Shown here piece by piece: positions 36,217 through 44,562 of a stretch of 64,000 nucleotides of DNA. Both the position numbers and the translations under genes were made by a program. Source of the DNA: Sphaerothrix gracilis (GTDB taxonomy: Bacteria > Cyanobacteriota > Cyanobacteriia > Phormidesmidales > Phormidesmidaceae); contig NZ_JASATW010000017.1 in the NCBI RefSeq assembly GCF_030405905.1, positions 62,001-126,000 of the forward strand, in the 5' to 3' direction. Each line of letters begins with the position of its first letter. Position 1 is the stretch's first letter. Under the pieces are notes generated by a model. The model was not told the origin of the DNA, did no database searches, and saw nothing but the letters and a program-made list of their open reading frames with translations.

Positions 36217-36861
36217 TTAACTCTCTTTTTGTACCTGATTAAATTCCAGCTCTACGGGCGTATCTCGACCAAAGATGGACAGGAGCGCCTTGAGCTTGCT
36301 GCGCTCTGGGCTTACCTCAATGACTTCACCTTCGAAGTCTTTGAACGGCCCGGACAGCACAACAATCTTGTCTCCCGGAGCCATGTCAACTTTGACAACC
36401 GCTTTTTGCTCTTGCGTCTGCTTGAAGATGCGCTCTACCTCAGACGGACTGAGCGGCATGGGTTTGACGTGGCCACGACCGCGACCATAGTGTCGTCGCT
36501 GCTCTGCCCCCACAAAGTTAATCACATGGGGGGTGTTTTTAACCACTGACCACGCTTCGTCATCCATGACCATCTTGACCAAGACGTAGCCTGGAAAAAC
36601 TTTTTCGTCTATGTTTTGACGACTGCCGTCTTTGCGCAGCTTGACGGCGGGAGTTTGAGGAATCTCAATTTGAAAAACTCGGTTGGCGACATCTAGCGTT
36701 TTGATCCGCTGCTCCAAGTTGAGCTTGACCCGCTTCTCGCAGCCAGACGCCACCTGAACGGCATACCATCGGCCTCTGGCCTTAGACACGCCCTCTTCAG
36801 GGGAGTCAACTTCCGCCTCCATCGGCTCTTCATAACTGAAATCATCCGATGTGAAAGCCAT
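36217..36861 (-). CDS. nusG: Transcription termination/antitermination factor NusG
   Basis: NusG binds RNA polymerase and modulates elongation, Rho termination and transcription-translation coupling. The NGN domain (RWYAVQVASGCEKRVKLNLEQRI to about 130) and the C-terminal KOW domain (MAPGDKIVVLSGPFKDFEGEVIEVSPERSKLKALLSIFGRDTPVEL) are complete. An acidic N-terminal extension of about 29 residues precedes the NGN domain. The ATG directly abuts the secE stop codon. Confidence 0.98.
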   Translation of the reverse strand: MAFTSDDFSYEEPMEAEVDSPEEGVSKARGRWYAVQVASGCEKRVKLNLEQRIKTLDVANRVFQIEIPQTPAVKLRKDGSRQNIDEKVFPGYVLVKMVMDDEAWSVVKNTPHVINFVGAEQRRHYGRGRGHVKPMPLSPSEVERIFKQTQEQKAVVKVDMAPGDKIVVLSGPFKDFEGEVIEVSPERSKLKALLSIFGRDTPVELEFNQVQKES

Positions 36862-37113
36862 TTAAAACACCTGTCTAGAAGCAAAACCAAAGAGCTTGTC
36901 AATGAGATAGATAAAAGTCGCTGAAAGACTCACCATCAAGATGACAGCGGCTGACTCGCTGATAAGCTGCTGGCGACTGGGCCAAACAACTTTGCCAAGC
37001 TCTTCCTGTGTCCCCTTCAAGAAGTCTGCAGCGCTAAAGCGACTTTCGGAAGTCTTGACCTCCGCTGTCTCCTTGGCTTCTGTCTTGTCGGATTTTGTGT
37101 CTTTCTTAGCCAC
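36862..37113 (-). CDS. secE: Preprotein translocase subunit SecE
   Basis: SecE stabilises the SecYEG channel in the membrane. The 83-residue, single-span form is typical of cyanobacteria: a charged N-terminal tail, the conserved segment FLKGTQEELGKVVWPSRQQLISES, and one transmembrane helix (about 55-75). It lies directly before nusG with no spacer. Confidence 0.96.
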   Translation of the reverse strand: MAKKDTKSDKTEAKETAEVKTSESRFSAADFLKGTQEELGKVVWPSRQQLISESAAVILMVSLSATFIYLIDKLFGFASRQVF

Positions 37114-37332
37114 AACTAACCTATTGATTTTTCGTCAAGCTTGCAGACGGACAAACCGCTTGCTCAAAGATGGGAACAGTTTCAGCTAGCTCTCAAGCCA
37201 ACCTGCCACTGCAGAGTTGCCAGCATTACCTTGAACCACCCAAACAACAATTCTACCCGAAGTCCAGCCACTTGAGTACTTTGAATCAAATACGCCGAGT
37301 GCTTCGGGTAGTCGTTGATGGCAGTGATCCAG

Positions 37333-37405
37333 CGCGCCCTCGAGGACTCGAACCCCGGACATCAGGTTTTGGAGACCTGCGTTCTACCAACTGAACTAAG
37401 GACGC
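37333..37405 (-). tRNA. trnW: tRNA-Trp (CCA anticodon)
   Basis: The minus strand folds into a 73-nt cloverleaf. Acceptor arms GCGTCCT/AGGGCGC pair with one G-U; the D-arm is around AGTTCAGTTGGTAGAAC; the anticodon loop CTCCAAA gives CCA; the T-arm is CGGGG-TTCGAGT-CCTCG. The discriminator is G, as in bacterial tRNA-Trp. The 3' CCA is not encoded. It lies between rplS and secE, a common cyanobacterial position. Confidence 0.97.
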
Positions 37406-37488
37406 ATGTAGCCTAGGTTAGCGCTTGGCTTTGCTAAGTCTATAGTAAAGCTAAGTTGACCCTAGGAAGCGACAACTGCAAAATTTCC

Positions 37489-37851
37489 CTAGACAGGGCG
37501 GTCGAACCGCTGCTTGAGTCGAGTTGCCTTACCTACGCGATCGCGTAGATAGTAGAGCTTGGCCCGGCGAGCTTTGCCTCGACGCAGCACTTTGATATTC
37601 GCTACGCGGGGGGCATGGAGCAAGAAAACCCGCTCAACGCCGACGCCTTGGAAGATTCGCCGAACCGTAATCGATTCGTTGATACCGCCATTGCGCATAG
37701 CGATTACAGTGCCTTCGTAAGGCTGAATCCGCTCTTTGCCGCCCTCTTGAATCCGGACGCCAACGCGAATAGTGTCGCCGACGTAGATTTCGGGTAGATC
37801 TTTTTTAAGATGTTCCGCTTCGATTGAGCGGATAACTGCTTCAGCGTTCAT
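37489..37851 (-). CDS. rplS: 50S ribosomal protein L19
   Basis: L19 sits at the 30S-50S interface. The 120-residue protein has the conserved blocks IYVGDTIRVGVRIQEGGKERIQPYEGTVIA, ITVRRIFQGVGVERVFLLHAP and RRGKARRAKLYYLRDRVGKATRLKQR. It is upstream of trnW and secE on the same strand and divergent from the cupredoxin gene. Confidence 0.98.
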   Translation of the reverse strand: MNAEAVIRSIEAEHLKKDLPEIYVGDTIRVGVRIQEGGKERIQPYEGTVIAMRNGGINESITVRRIFQGVGVERVFLLHAPRVANIKVLRRGKARRAKLYYLRDRVGKATRLKQRFDRPV

Positions 37852-38065
37852 AAGGCCTTAAAAAGCACACGGTCTTTAATACTACGTCAAAAATCACCAA
37901 AAGGCTAGCCCTCAAATTTAATTTGACTGAACCCCAGAAAATCTAAGGCTAGAGTCAGTATCTGTGGCGATCGCTCCTTAGGCTTTAAACCACCCGTTGC
38001 TTTAACATAAAAGTGAATCTTGCTATCGCCAAATCCTGTTTACTGGGCGTTTGCCCTTTGCCGCT

Positions 38066-38545
38066 ATGCAATCTGTTCAGCAACTCCTGCGCGTCTTTTG
38101 TGTCAGTCTCTGCCTGTTAATTCTGGTGGCGGCAGGGCTAGGCTTGCTTTTAGGCTGGGCAGAGGATGCAGCGGCGATCGCTATCACCCAGCAGGATCCA
38201 ATTGAGGTGCAGGTGCATTTGGGCAATGAAGCCGACGCGCTCAAGTTTGAACCAGAGCAGCTAACGTTTACAGCCGGGCAGCGCTATCAGCTCGTTTTAG
38301 AGAATCCCAGTAGCCAGAAGCACTATTTCACGGCCAAGGATTTTGCTGACAACCTTTGGTCGCAGAAGGTAGAAGCTGCTGGCGTGGAGGTGAAAGGGGC
38401 TATCCATGAGCTAGAGCTGAAACCGGGAGCACAGGCAGAATGGGTATTTGTGCCGATGAAGCCGGGCACTTATGAGCTGCACTGCTCCATTGCCGGACAT
38501 GCTGAAGCCGGCATGGTCGGACAGCTAATTATTTCTGATTCTTAA
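38066..38545 (+). CDS. Membrane-anchored cupredoxin (plastocyanin/azurin-like fold)
   Basis: The 159-residue protein starts at ATG 38066 (a TTG at 38051 is less likely). A hydrophobic helix at about 8-30 is a signal anchor or uncleaved signal. The rest is a cupredoxin domain: His86 in SSQKHYF, Cys140 in YELHCSIAGH, His145 and Met150 in HAEAGM match the four type 1 copper ligands (H, C, H, M) in the right order. It could shuttle electrons or hold copper on the periplasmic or lumenal side. It differs from plastocyanin in its long N-terminal region and spacing. map follows after 37 bp. Confidence 0.85.
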   Translation: MQSVQQLLRVFCVSLCLLILVAAGLGLLLGWAEDAAAIAITQQDPIEVQVHLGNEADALKFEPEQLTFTAGQRYQLVLENPSSQKHYFTAKDFADNLWSQKVEAAGVEVKGAIHELELKPGAQAEWVFVPMKPGTYELHCSIAGHAEAGMVGQLIISDS

Positions 38546-38582
38546 ACCGCTAGTCGCCGGACTATTATTCACTCCCTTTCGT

Positions 38583-39422
38583 ATGAACATCTTGACCAAC
38601 CTACTTGCTAAAGCTTCGCCCCGCCTGCCAGTAATCGATCGCCCGCGTAAGCGCGTTCGGGGCGTCGAGCTAAAAAACGAAGCTGAAATTAACACCATGC
38701 GGCAGGCGGCCCGCATCGTGGCTACCGTTCTTAAGGAAATCAGTGAACAGGCTAAGCCGGGGATGACGACGGCTGACCTAGATGCCTATGCCGAGGAACG
38801 TATTCGCGCCCTAGGGGCTACGCCTAGCTTCAAGGGCTATCATGGCTTTCCCGGCTCTATTTGCGCCTGTATTAACGATGAAGTGGTACATGGTATTCCA
38901 CGGCGGCGCAAGGTGATTCGCGCCGGGGACGTGTTAAAGGTCGATACTGGGGCGTACTATGACGGCTTTCACGGTGACTCCTGCATTACGATTGCTGTTG
39001 GTCAGGTCAAGCCTGCGGCCCAAAAGCTGATTCGCGCGGCTGAAGCGGCCCTCTATGCGGGGATTGACCAGGCTAAACCGGGCAATACGCTGCTGGATAT
39101 TGCCGGGGCGATTGAAGACTCGGTGCAGGCAAATGGCTTCAGCGTGGTGGAAGAGTTTACCGGACATGGTGTGGGCCGCAATCTGCACGAACCCCCTTCC
39201 GTGTTTAATTTTCGGACTCGCCAACTGCCCAACCTGAAGCTACAGCCGGGAATGACATTGGCGATTGAGCCGATCTTAAATGCGGGGTCTAAGCATACTA
39301 AAACCCTTAGCGATCGCTGGACGGTTGTGACCGTGGATCGTTCCCTCTCGGCCCAGTTTGAGCATACGGTCTTGATTACGGCGTCTGGCTACGAGATTTT
39401 GACCGATCGGACACTGGTTTAG
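38583..39422 (+). CDS. map: Methionine aminopeptidase, type I
   Basis: This enzyme removes the initiator methionine from nascent proteins. The five metal ligands are present: Asp121, Asp132, His195, Glu229 and Glu260 (KVDTGAYYDGFHGDSC, GHGVGR, AIEPIL, FEHTVLIT). At 279 residues it carries an N-terminal extension of about 25 residues relative to E. coli MAP. The 3' end overlaps the convergent TonB-like gene by 4 bp. Cyanobacteria usually have several map paralogues. Confidence 0.97.
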   Translation: MNILTNLLAKASPRLPVIDRPRKRVRGVELKNEAEINTMRQAARIVATVLKEISEQAKPGMTTADLDAYAEERIRALGATPSFKGYHGFPGSICACINDEVVHGIPRRRKVIRAGDVLKVDTGAYYDGFHGDSCITIAVGQVKPAAQKLIRAAEAALYAGIDQAKPGNTLLDIAGAIEDSVQANGFSVVEEFTGHGVGRNLHEPPSVFNFRTRQLPNLKLQPGMTLAIEPILNAGSKHTKTLSDRWTVVTVDRSLSAQFEHTVLITASGYEILTDRTLV

Positions 39423-40423
39423 CGGGCGGCTGTCTCTGCTGAGTCAGGGGGCTGAAAGCAGCGATCGCGATCGTACTCAACTGTGACTTGGTAAAGATAG
39501 GCTTGCGGCGAGTTTTCAGGGTCGAAGGGCTGCTCTTTGACTAAGGCGATCGCTTTCTCGTTCAGACCTTCATAGCCCGTGCTTTGCAGCAGTACCGGAT
39601 CGGCGGCGAGGCTGCCGCTGGTGGTTACAACTGCCCCTACGTTAGCCGTTTGCGGCACCTGTTCTAAACACACCTTCAGCGGATAGGCCAGCGCCACCTC
39701 TGACTCAATCGGCTGGGTCATATCAGCCGGAATCGCCGATGCCATGTCGTTCAGCCACTGGTTCAGATTCTGGGTAGCTTCTGCAGCAGTGGTGTCAGCT
39801 GGATTGTAGGCATAGGCCCGCCGCAGATAGTTGATGTAGCTGACTAGGGCATCTGAGGCAATCATCGGTTTAGCCGCTAGGGTTTTGGCATAGGCTAGCA
39901 GCGTGGTGAGTCCCTGAGCTTTGTCTGGGGCCGCTGGTTCAGAGGGCTGAGGCGATCGCGGCTGCTCAGCGGGACTGGTCACAGCGGTGGTGCTATCGGG
40001 AGGGAGAGCCGCAATTTCTGCTGCAGCCGAGCGGCGGCTGTCTGTCTCGTTGGCGGTTTGACGACGACTGGGCTGGCGAGCGGAGGATGAACCGGAGCGA
40101 TTCGTCTGCGCTGAGGAACGAACAGAGCGGGAGCTGGCCTGAGGCGGGCGCTGAGGGGTAAGTGCTGGTCGGGGCTGAGCAGATCGCACTGACGCAGATT
40201 GAGGACCGGAGGCTGGCTCTTCAGTCTGAGACTCTTCAGCCTTGAGGGGCACGCGGGAAATGCTGATGGTTTCTTGCTCAGCCGGATCCGGTACGGGCAC
40301 CTCTTCTGAGGACGAGAGCGGCATAAACAGCACCAGAGCATGAAGTCCCAGGGCCATCAAGAAACCAAGAGGAATCCAACCTATGAGCGATCGCGTTGGC
40401 AGCGGCCTATTTACAGGGGACAT
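39419..40423 (-). CDS. TonB-like membrane-anchored periplasmic protein
   Basis: The 334-residue protein has one N-terminal transmembrane helix (about 14-35), then a long Pro/Ser/Arg/Gln-rich region (about 40-165), then a globular C-terminus. The last 80 or so residues (VGAVVTTSGSLAADPVLLQSTGYEGLNEKAIALVKEQPFDPENSPQAYLYQVTVEYD, quoted in part) have the beta-alpha-beta pattern of TonB C-terminal domains. That architecture suggests a cell-wall-spanning linker that contacts an outer-membrane partner. The neighbouring minus-strand gene has the same layout, suggesting a pair. No ExbB or ExbD gene is nearby, so a true TonB role is unproven. Confidence 0.65.
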   Translation of the reverse strand: MSPVNRPLPTRSLIGWIPLGFLMALGLHALVLFMPLSSSEEVPVPDPAEQETISISRVPLKAEESQTEEPASGPQSASVRSAQPRPALTPQRPPQASSRSVRSSAQTNRSGSSSARQPSRRQTANETDSRRSAAAEIAALPPDSTTAVTSPAEQPRSPQPSEPAAPDKAQGLTTLLAYAKTLAAKPMIASDALVSYINYLRRAYAYNPADTTAAEATQNLNQWLNDMASAIPADMTQPIESEVALAYPLKVCLEQVPQTANVGAVVTTSGSLAADPVLLQSTGYEGLNEKAIALVKEQPFDPENSPQAYLYQVTVEYDRDRCFQPPDSAETAAR

Positions 40424-40523
40424 GGTTCTTCGTGGACACTCTTTCGGGAACTAGGAACTTGCTGGATAACGGGCAATATTCGCCCCATAACTGCCGTTGA
40501 TGATTCAAGATCAAAACTGACTA

Positions 40524-41363
40524 CTACGACTGACGCGGATCTGTCTGCCAGACTAAAACCGCTGTACCGCCTCTCAGATCTACCAGAGATACATAGGCAG
40601 CCGGGGTGCCATCGGCATTGCTCAGGGTATAAAACCGCTGACCGCCATACAGCTCGTACTGGGCCTGCTCAAATCCTAGCCCAGCCGCTGCCGCTGTTTG
40701 TCGCAGGTCTTCTTTTGCCACTAAATCCACGTTGCGGGTGATGTATTTAAAGACGCTGACGTCAGCGACGGGTTGCCGGTTGCTGTCAAAAAACAGACTT
40801 TGCTGCTCTGGCGTTAGGTAATTCTCTATCAGCGGTGAATATAAAGAATCCCACTTGTCAGTCTGATCGAAGTTGCCATAGTCCACCTGATCAAAGCTGC
40901 CAAAAAATTGGCCTTGAGCTTCGTAGTCAAATGTGGCTGATGAATCTTCCTCCAAGGATTGATTAAAATCCTGTTCGTCAGCGCCGCTCTCGTCAGTGTC
41001 CGTATCGGACTGCAAATCCTGTCGCTCCTCGTCCGTCAGAGACTCTTGGAGCTGGGCTAGCTTTTCAGCCGCTGGTGGCGCTGGCGCTCTGGCCGGAGTC
41101 GAGGGAGGCTGGGTTGGCTTCGCCGCTGGGGGTGGAGGCGTGACCGGGGGCGGGGCTAGATTGAGGATATCTACCGGAACAATCTCTGCTTCCGGCTCAG
41201 GCAGTTCCTCTACTTCAGATACTTCAGCTTCAGGATCTAAGGCTGAAGGCACTGGCACTACCAGCAGCAGGCCATGCAAGACAATGGAGACTATCACCAG
41301 CGGATGATACAGCCAGTGCCAGAGGGGAGAGCGCGATCGCCGCAAATTTGAAAAATCGCTCAT
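40524..41363 (-). CDS. Proline-rich membrane-anchored protein, function unknown
   Basis: The 279-residue protein has an Arg/Trp-rich N-terminus, one transmembrane helix (about 20-42), a Glu/Pro-rich linker with a PPPP run (about 45-100), an acidic Asp/Ser/Gln stretch (about 108-150) and a C-terminal globular domain (about 165-279, YLTPEQQSLFFDSNRQPVADVSVFKYI, FYTLSNADGTPAAYVSLVDLRGG, quoted in part). It lies 100 bp upstream of the TonB-like gene on the same strand, with an equivalent architecture. I do not recognise the C-terminal domain. A cell-envelope role is inferred. Confidence 0.7.
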   Translation of the reverse strand: MSDFSNLRRSRSPLWHWLYHPLVIVSIVLHGLLLVVPVPSALDPEAEVSEVEELPEPEAEIVPVDILNLAPPPVTPPPPAAKPTQPPSTPARAPAPPAAEKLAQLQESLTDEERQDLQSDTDTDESGADEQDFNQSLEEDSSATFDYEAQGQFFGSFDQVDYGNFDQTDKWDSLYSPLIENYLTPEQQSLFFDSNRQPVADVSVFKYITRNVDLVAKEDLRQTAAAAGLGFEQAQYELYGGQRFYTLSNADGTPAAYVSLVDLRGGTAVLVWQTDPRQS

Positions 41364-41506
41364 CAGTCACGCGATAAAGGCGCAGCTGCGACGGCAAATC
41401 CCAGGACTCACCGCAGGGCTGCCCCAGGACTCACCGCACTGCCGCTTTTACAGCACATAGCCCCAGATAGCACCAGATAGCACCAGGGCTAGCAGGCTAG
41501 CTTGGC

Positions 41507-42517
41507 TTATTCGCTCTCGCCGTCTTCCTCAAAAGCGGAGTTGAGGAGAGCGATGACGCTGCTGTCAGCCGGGGCACCGCTGAAGACGGAACCCGTAATT
41601 TCCTGGGCGACGAGGGCCTGCCCCAGCAGGTAGGCGTCATCAGAAAGCGGCACATAGCCGACATCGGAAATTAGATAGCGGTTGTCTTCACTGAGATAAA
41701 AATCAACAAAACTCTCTACCTCAGGCCGATCTAAGGCATCTTTGCGAACGTAGATAAAGATTGGCCGGGAGAGAGGCGTGTAGGTGCCGTTGTTCACCGT
41801 CTCAGCGCTGGGAACAACCGGGCCACTGCCGCTGTCAATCGCCACAGCCTGTAGCTGATCTCTATTCTCTTCATAGTAGGCCAAACCGAAATAACCCAGG
41901 CTACCGGGGGTGCCCGCTGTTCCTAGAACGATGACGTTATCGTCTTCGCTGGCGGTGTAGTCGGCCCGGCTGTCACCATCAATGATGACTTCGCTGAAGT
42001 AGTCAAACGTCCCAGAGTCGGTACCAGGGCCAAAGAGAGTTAGAGCCTGATCTGGGAAACTGGGACGAATTTGGTTCCAGTTGGTAACGGTACCTTCAGC
42101 CGTTGCTTCCCACATGGTCTTGAGTTCATCTACGGTGAGAGAATCAGCCCAGGTATTGCTGTTCGGCACAACCACGGTAATGGCATCGTAGGCAACCGGA
42201 ACTTCGATATACTCAACCCCATTTTCGGCGCAGGCTTCAATTTCTTCATCCTTGATCGGACGAGAGGCCCCTGAAATGACGGTTTCACCGGCACAAAACT
42301 TTTTGAAACCGCCTCCGGTTCCCGAAATACCAACAACTACGCTAACTTCGGGGTTTTGAGCAATAAACTCCTCGGCCATTGCCTCACTGATGGGGCCGAC
42401 GGTGCTAGAACCATCGAGTAAAACTTCTGTTCTATCTTGAGCTGATGTATTCGCGGTTAAAAGTCCTAGCGTCGCAGCTAGAGCAGCCGCTCCTAAGAAA
42501 ATACGACGATTCAGCAT
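41507..42517 (-). CDS. Phosphate-binding protein, PstS/SphX family
   Basis: This periplasmic phosphate-binding protein serves high-affinity phosphate uptake. I start it at ATG 42517 (MLNRRIFLGAAALAATLGLL), which gives a proper signal peptide and has CGGAGTG upstream; the longer in-frame start at 42559 puts a non-signal tail in front. The mature protein begins near AQDRTEVLLDGSSTV. The segments DGSSTVGPISEAMAEEF, SGTGGGFKKFC and FGPGTDSGTFDYF supply the phosphate-binding loops, and ISGASRPI is also conserved. It resembles stand-alone SphX more than an operon-encoded PstS, since no pstCAB genes adjoin. The mature protein carries Cys in KKFCAG and IEACAEN. Confidence 0.9.
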   Translation of the reverse strand: MLNRRIFLGAAALAATLGLLTANTSAQDRTEVLLDGSSTVGPISEAMAEEFIAQNPEVSVVVGISGTGGGFKKFCAGETVISGASRPIKDEEIEACAENGVEYIEVPVAYDAITVVVPNSNTWADSLTVDELKTMWEATAEGTVTNWNQIRPSFPDQALTLFGPGTDSGTFDYFSEVIIDGDSRADYTASEDDNVIVLGTAGTPGSLGYFGLAYYEENRDQLQAVAIDSGSGPVVPSAETVNNGTYTPLSRPIFIYVRKDALDRPEVESFVDFYLSEDNRYLISDVGYVPLSDDAYLLGQALVAQEITGSVFSGAPADSSVIALLNSAFEEDGESE

Positions 42518-42662
42518 ACAAACACTCCGCAGCGATAAGTTTTTTTGCGTCAAAAGCAAGCCAAAACTCAGGCTACGGGGTGGAGATTAAGGGTAAACCC
42601 CTAGATAGTTTATAGAAACTTTGTGTTTGGGTTAAGGAATTGTGAGGCGATCGCTCGTCGGC

Positions 42663-43550
42663 CTAAATTTCTGCCACTGCCCGTTCAATCAAACGCCGCG
42701 CCAGGGTTTGTATACCGGTGTGTTCGTAGTAGTTGGTGCTGATGTCGAGAAAAGCGCCGAAATAGTCCAGCTTGTCGTCTGCGATATCGACGAATTTTTG
42801 AAAATTCTGGGTGATTTTCTCTGGGGTTAGTCCCTTCTGCGCCACAAAACTGCCCATCCAGTCCTTAGTTGAGTTAAAGCTGGCTTCCATAAAACCGAGC
42901 TGCTGGGCCGTATTGCTGCCGGGAATCAGGTCGCGAATCCGCTTGAAAGCCCCATTTTCCTCTAGCTCTTTGGGGCCAAGGCGGCTGAGCACTAGCTGGG
43001 CCTGTTGGATGAAGTTAGGCCCCAGGGGAATCAGGCCGTCAAAGGAAACCAAAGCCGCCATGCGAATGAGGGATTCGCCGCTGTAGTCACCTAAAGCGCG
43101 CACAAAGTCACCAATGCTGTCGCCAGGTATGCCGTTGATTTGGCAAAAGGCCACCACTTCTGTCACCAGCTTGAGGCTAAGATCGATGGTTTGCGCTTTT
43201 TCGGCTTTGGGCGTCAGTTTATTGAGAAAGCCCAGCAGGGAGACCTTTTCGCCGACCTTATTTGCCAGAGCGGCAGTACCCAGTGCTCCCCCAGTTTTGT
43301 CGATTGTCTGGTAAAGCCACAGCGCCCGCTGGTAGCCCTGGGACTTGTCGTTGAAAAGCTGAATGGCCCGCTCGCCAATTTGCTGAATCAGGGCCTCGTT
43401 GGTTTCCCCTGTGACTTGGCGAATCGTGTTTTCAAAGCCGACGACGTTGTCCCACTCGCCGGGCAGAGCAAAGTCGAGCGATCGCAGGGCATACACCGTC
43501 AGATTGCGCTCTGGCAGTTGGTCAACAAGTTCGTAAATAGGCTGGCTCAT
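42663..43550 (-). CDS. Conserved cyanobacterial protein, function unknown
   Basis: The 295-residue protein is soluble and mostly helical, with no signal peptide (MSQPIYELVDQLPERNLTVYALRSLDFALPGEWDNVVGFE, quoted in part). Repeated amphipathic helices (VGEKVSLLGFLNKL, GDFVRALGDYSGESLIRMAALVSFDGLIPLGPNF) suggest a helical bundle. It starts 16 bp after the stop of the lipoprotein gene at 43567-44094, so the two are probably one operon. I recognise no named family. Confidence 0.75.
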   Translation of the reverse strand: MSQPIYELVDQLPERNLTVYALRSLDFALPGEWDNVVGFENTIRQVTGETNEALIQQIGERAIQLFNDKSQGYQRALWLYQTIDKTGGALGTAALANKVGEKVSLLGFLNKLTPKAEKAQTIDLSLKLVTEVVAFCQINGIPGDSIGDFVRALGDYSGESLIRMAALVSFDGLIPLGPNFIQQAQLVLSRLGPKELEENGAFKRIRDLIPGSNTAQQLGFMEASFNSTKDWMGSFVAQKGLTPEKITQNFQKFVDIADDKLDYFGAFLDISTNYYEHTGIQTLARRLIERAVAEI

Positions 43551-43566
43551 GGTGTTTTGCTCTGAA

Positions 43567-44094
43567 TTACTTTACTAAGCTTTCTAGTCCGGCTAAATCA
43601 AACTTTTCAATCCAGGCTTCCCGGTCGGCGGCGGTAAAAGTGCTGTCTCTAGAGAGGACTTTTACCTGCAGGCGATCGCCCACCAAAATGCTGGTCGTCG
43701 TATCCCCCAGCGTCACAGCCGGATAGCCCGCAATCGTGCGATCGCTATTTTCATACTTCGCTACTGCCGGTGGATTGCTGGCCGTATCCGACACCGCCAG
43801 CATCGCTAGCTCAGCGCCGTCTCGCTTTAGCTTGGCTTCAGCAAAACCCGACTTTTCCTGCACGTAGACCCGCTGGTAGCCGTCTGCCTCCGGCGGAAAA
43901 TACTGATTGAACTGGCTGCCCGGCAGCACGTCGGCCTGGGTGGCGGCAGGGGGAGCTGACTGGGCCTCTTCCCAGCGAGATTCAGTCTGAGGGGCGCTGC
44001 AGGCCGTTAGCAAGAGAACAACTGCTAAGAACAGCGGTGCCATAGATCGAACTGATAATCGAACCGATTGACGCAACATAGCTTTTTGGCGCAT
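43567..44094 (-). CDS. Lipoprotein of unknown function
   Basis: The product has 175 residues from the 44094 start; Met6 or Met18 are alternative starts. A hydrophobic segment ends in the lipobox LTAC (Cys32). The mature part (FNQYFPPEADGYQRVYVQEKSGFAEAKLKRDGAELAMLAVSDT, quoted in part) is a single small domain of about 120 residues, rich in beta strands. It is followed closely by the helical protein at 42663-43550. No family recognised. Confidence 0.75.
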   Translation of the reverse strand: MRQKAMLRQSVRLSVRSMAPLFLAVVLLLTACSAPQTESRWEEAQSAPPAATQADVLPGSQFNQYFPPEADGYQRVYVQEKSGFAEAKLKRDGAELAMLAVSDTASNPPAVAKYENSDRTIAGYPAVTLGDTTTSILVGDRLQVKVLSRDSTFTAADREAWIEKFDLAGLESLVK

Positions 44095-44287
44095 GGCTTT
44101 CCCTCAAGAATCTGATCGACTGCTGAATACAGGTGACTCTAGAATATTTTCTTCCGTCGTTTTAGCAAAGCTGATAGGGGCAGAAAAGCGGCTGTGAGAC
44201 AGAATTTACGTCTCCGTTCTCGATTCGGTGAAATTTTTGAGTCAGCTCAGCCCATAATGGGGACTGTGAAATTCAACGCCAGCGAAT

Positions 44288-44542
44288 ATGCCAAGAACAC
44301 CCAGCGAATACGTTATTCACATGCTGATGGAAGGCGGACACCACGAAGAAGTTCGCTTTGCCACCGTTCAGGAATTTCAGAAATGGTACAGCGGTGAGCT
44401 GATGCCCAAAGCCAGCTCGGATGATTTCATCAGCGTACCCGTGCCCAAAATTAACCCGGGGGAATATATGGTAGTGCGTCCCTCAAAAATTATTGGTATC
44501 CGGGTGGAACCTGTCTTCAGCTCTAGCGTCGAGCGCTATTAG
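44288..44542 (+). CDS. Small conserved cyanobacterial protein
   Basis: The 84-residue protein (MPRTPSEYVIHMLMEGGHHEEVRFATV...EPVFSSSVERY) starts at ATG 44288. It is compact, with a VRFATVQEFQKWYSGEL helix and a C-terminal YMVVRPSKIIGIRVEPVF strand pair. I recall similar short proteins in other cyanobacteria but know no function. It is 20 bp upstream of mltA and may be co-transcribed with it. Confidence 0.75.
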   Translation: MPRTPSEYVIHMLMEGGHHEEVRFATVQEFQKWYSGELMPKASSDDFISVPVPKINPGEYMVVRPSKIIGIRVEPVFSSSVERY

Positions 44543-44562
44543 AACCAGACGAGACGAGAGAA

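Noticed and set aside
37170..37394. Plus-strand frame across the tRNA-Trp region.
   Set aside because: It reads through the antisense of a tRNA gene and has no coding support.
42584..42636. Pho-box-like motifs (CTTAACCC, GTTTACCC, CTTAATCT) upstream of the phosphate-binding protein.
   Set aside because: Cyanobacterial Pho boxes are 8-bp direct repeats at 11-bp periodicity; these do not align in that register.
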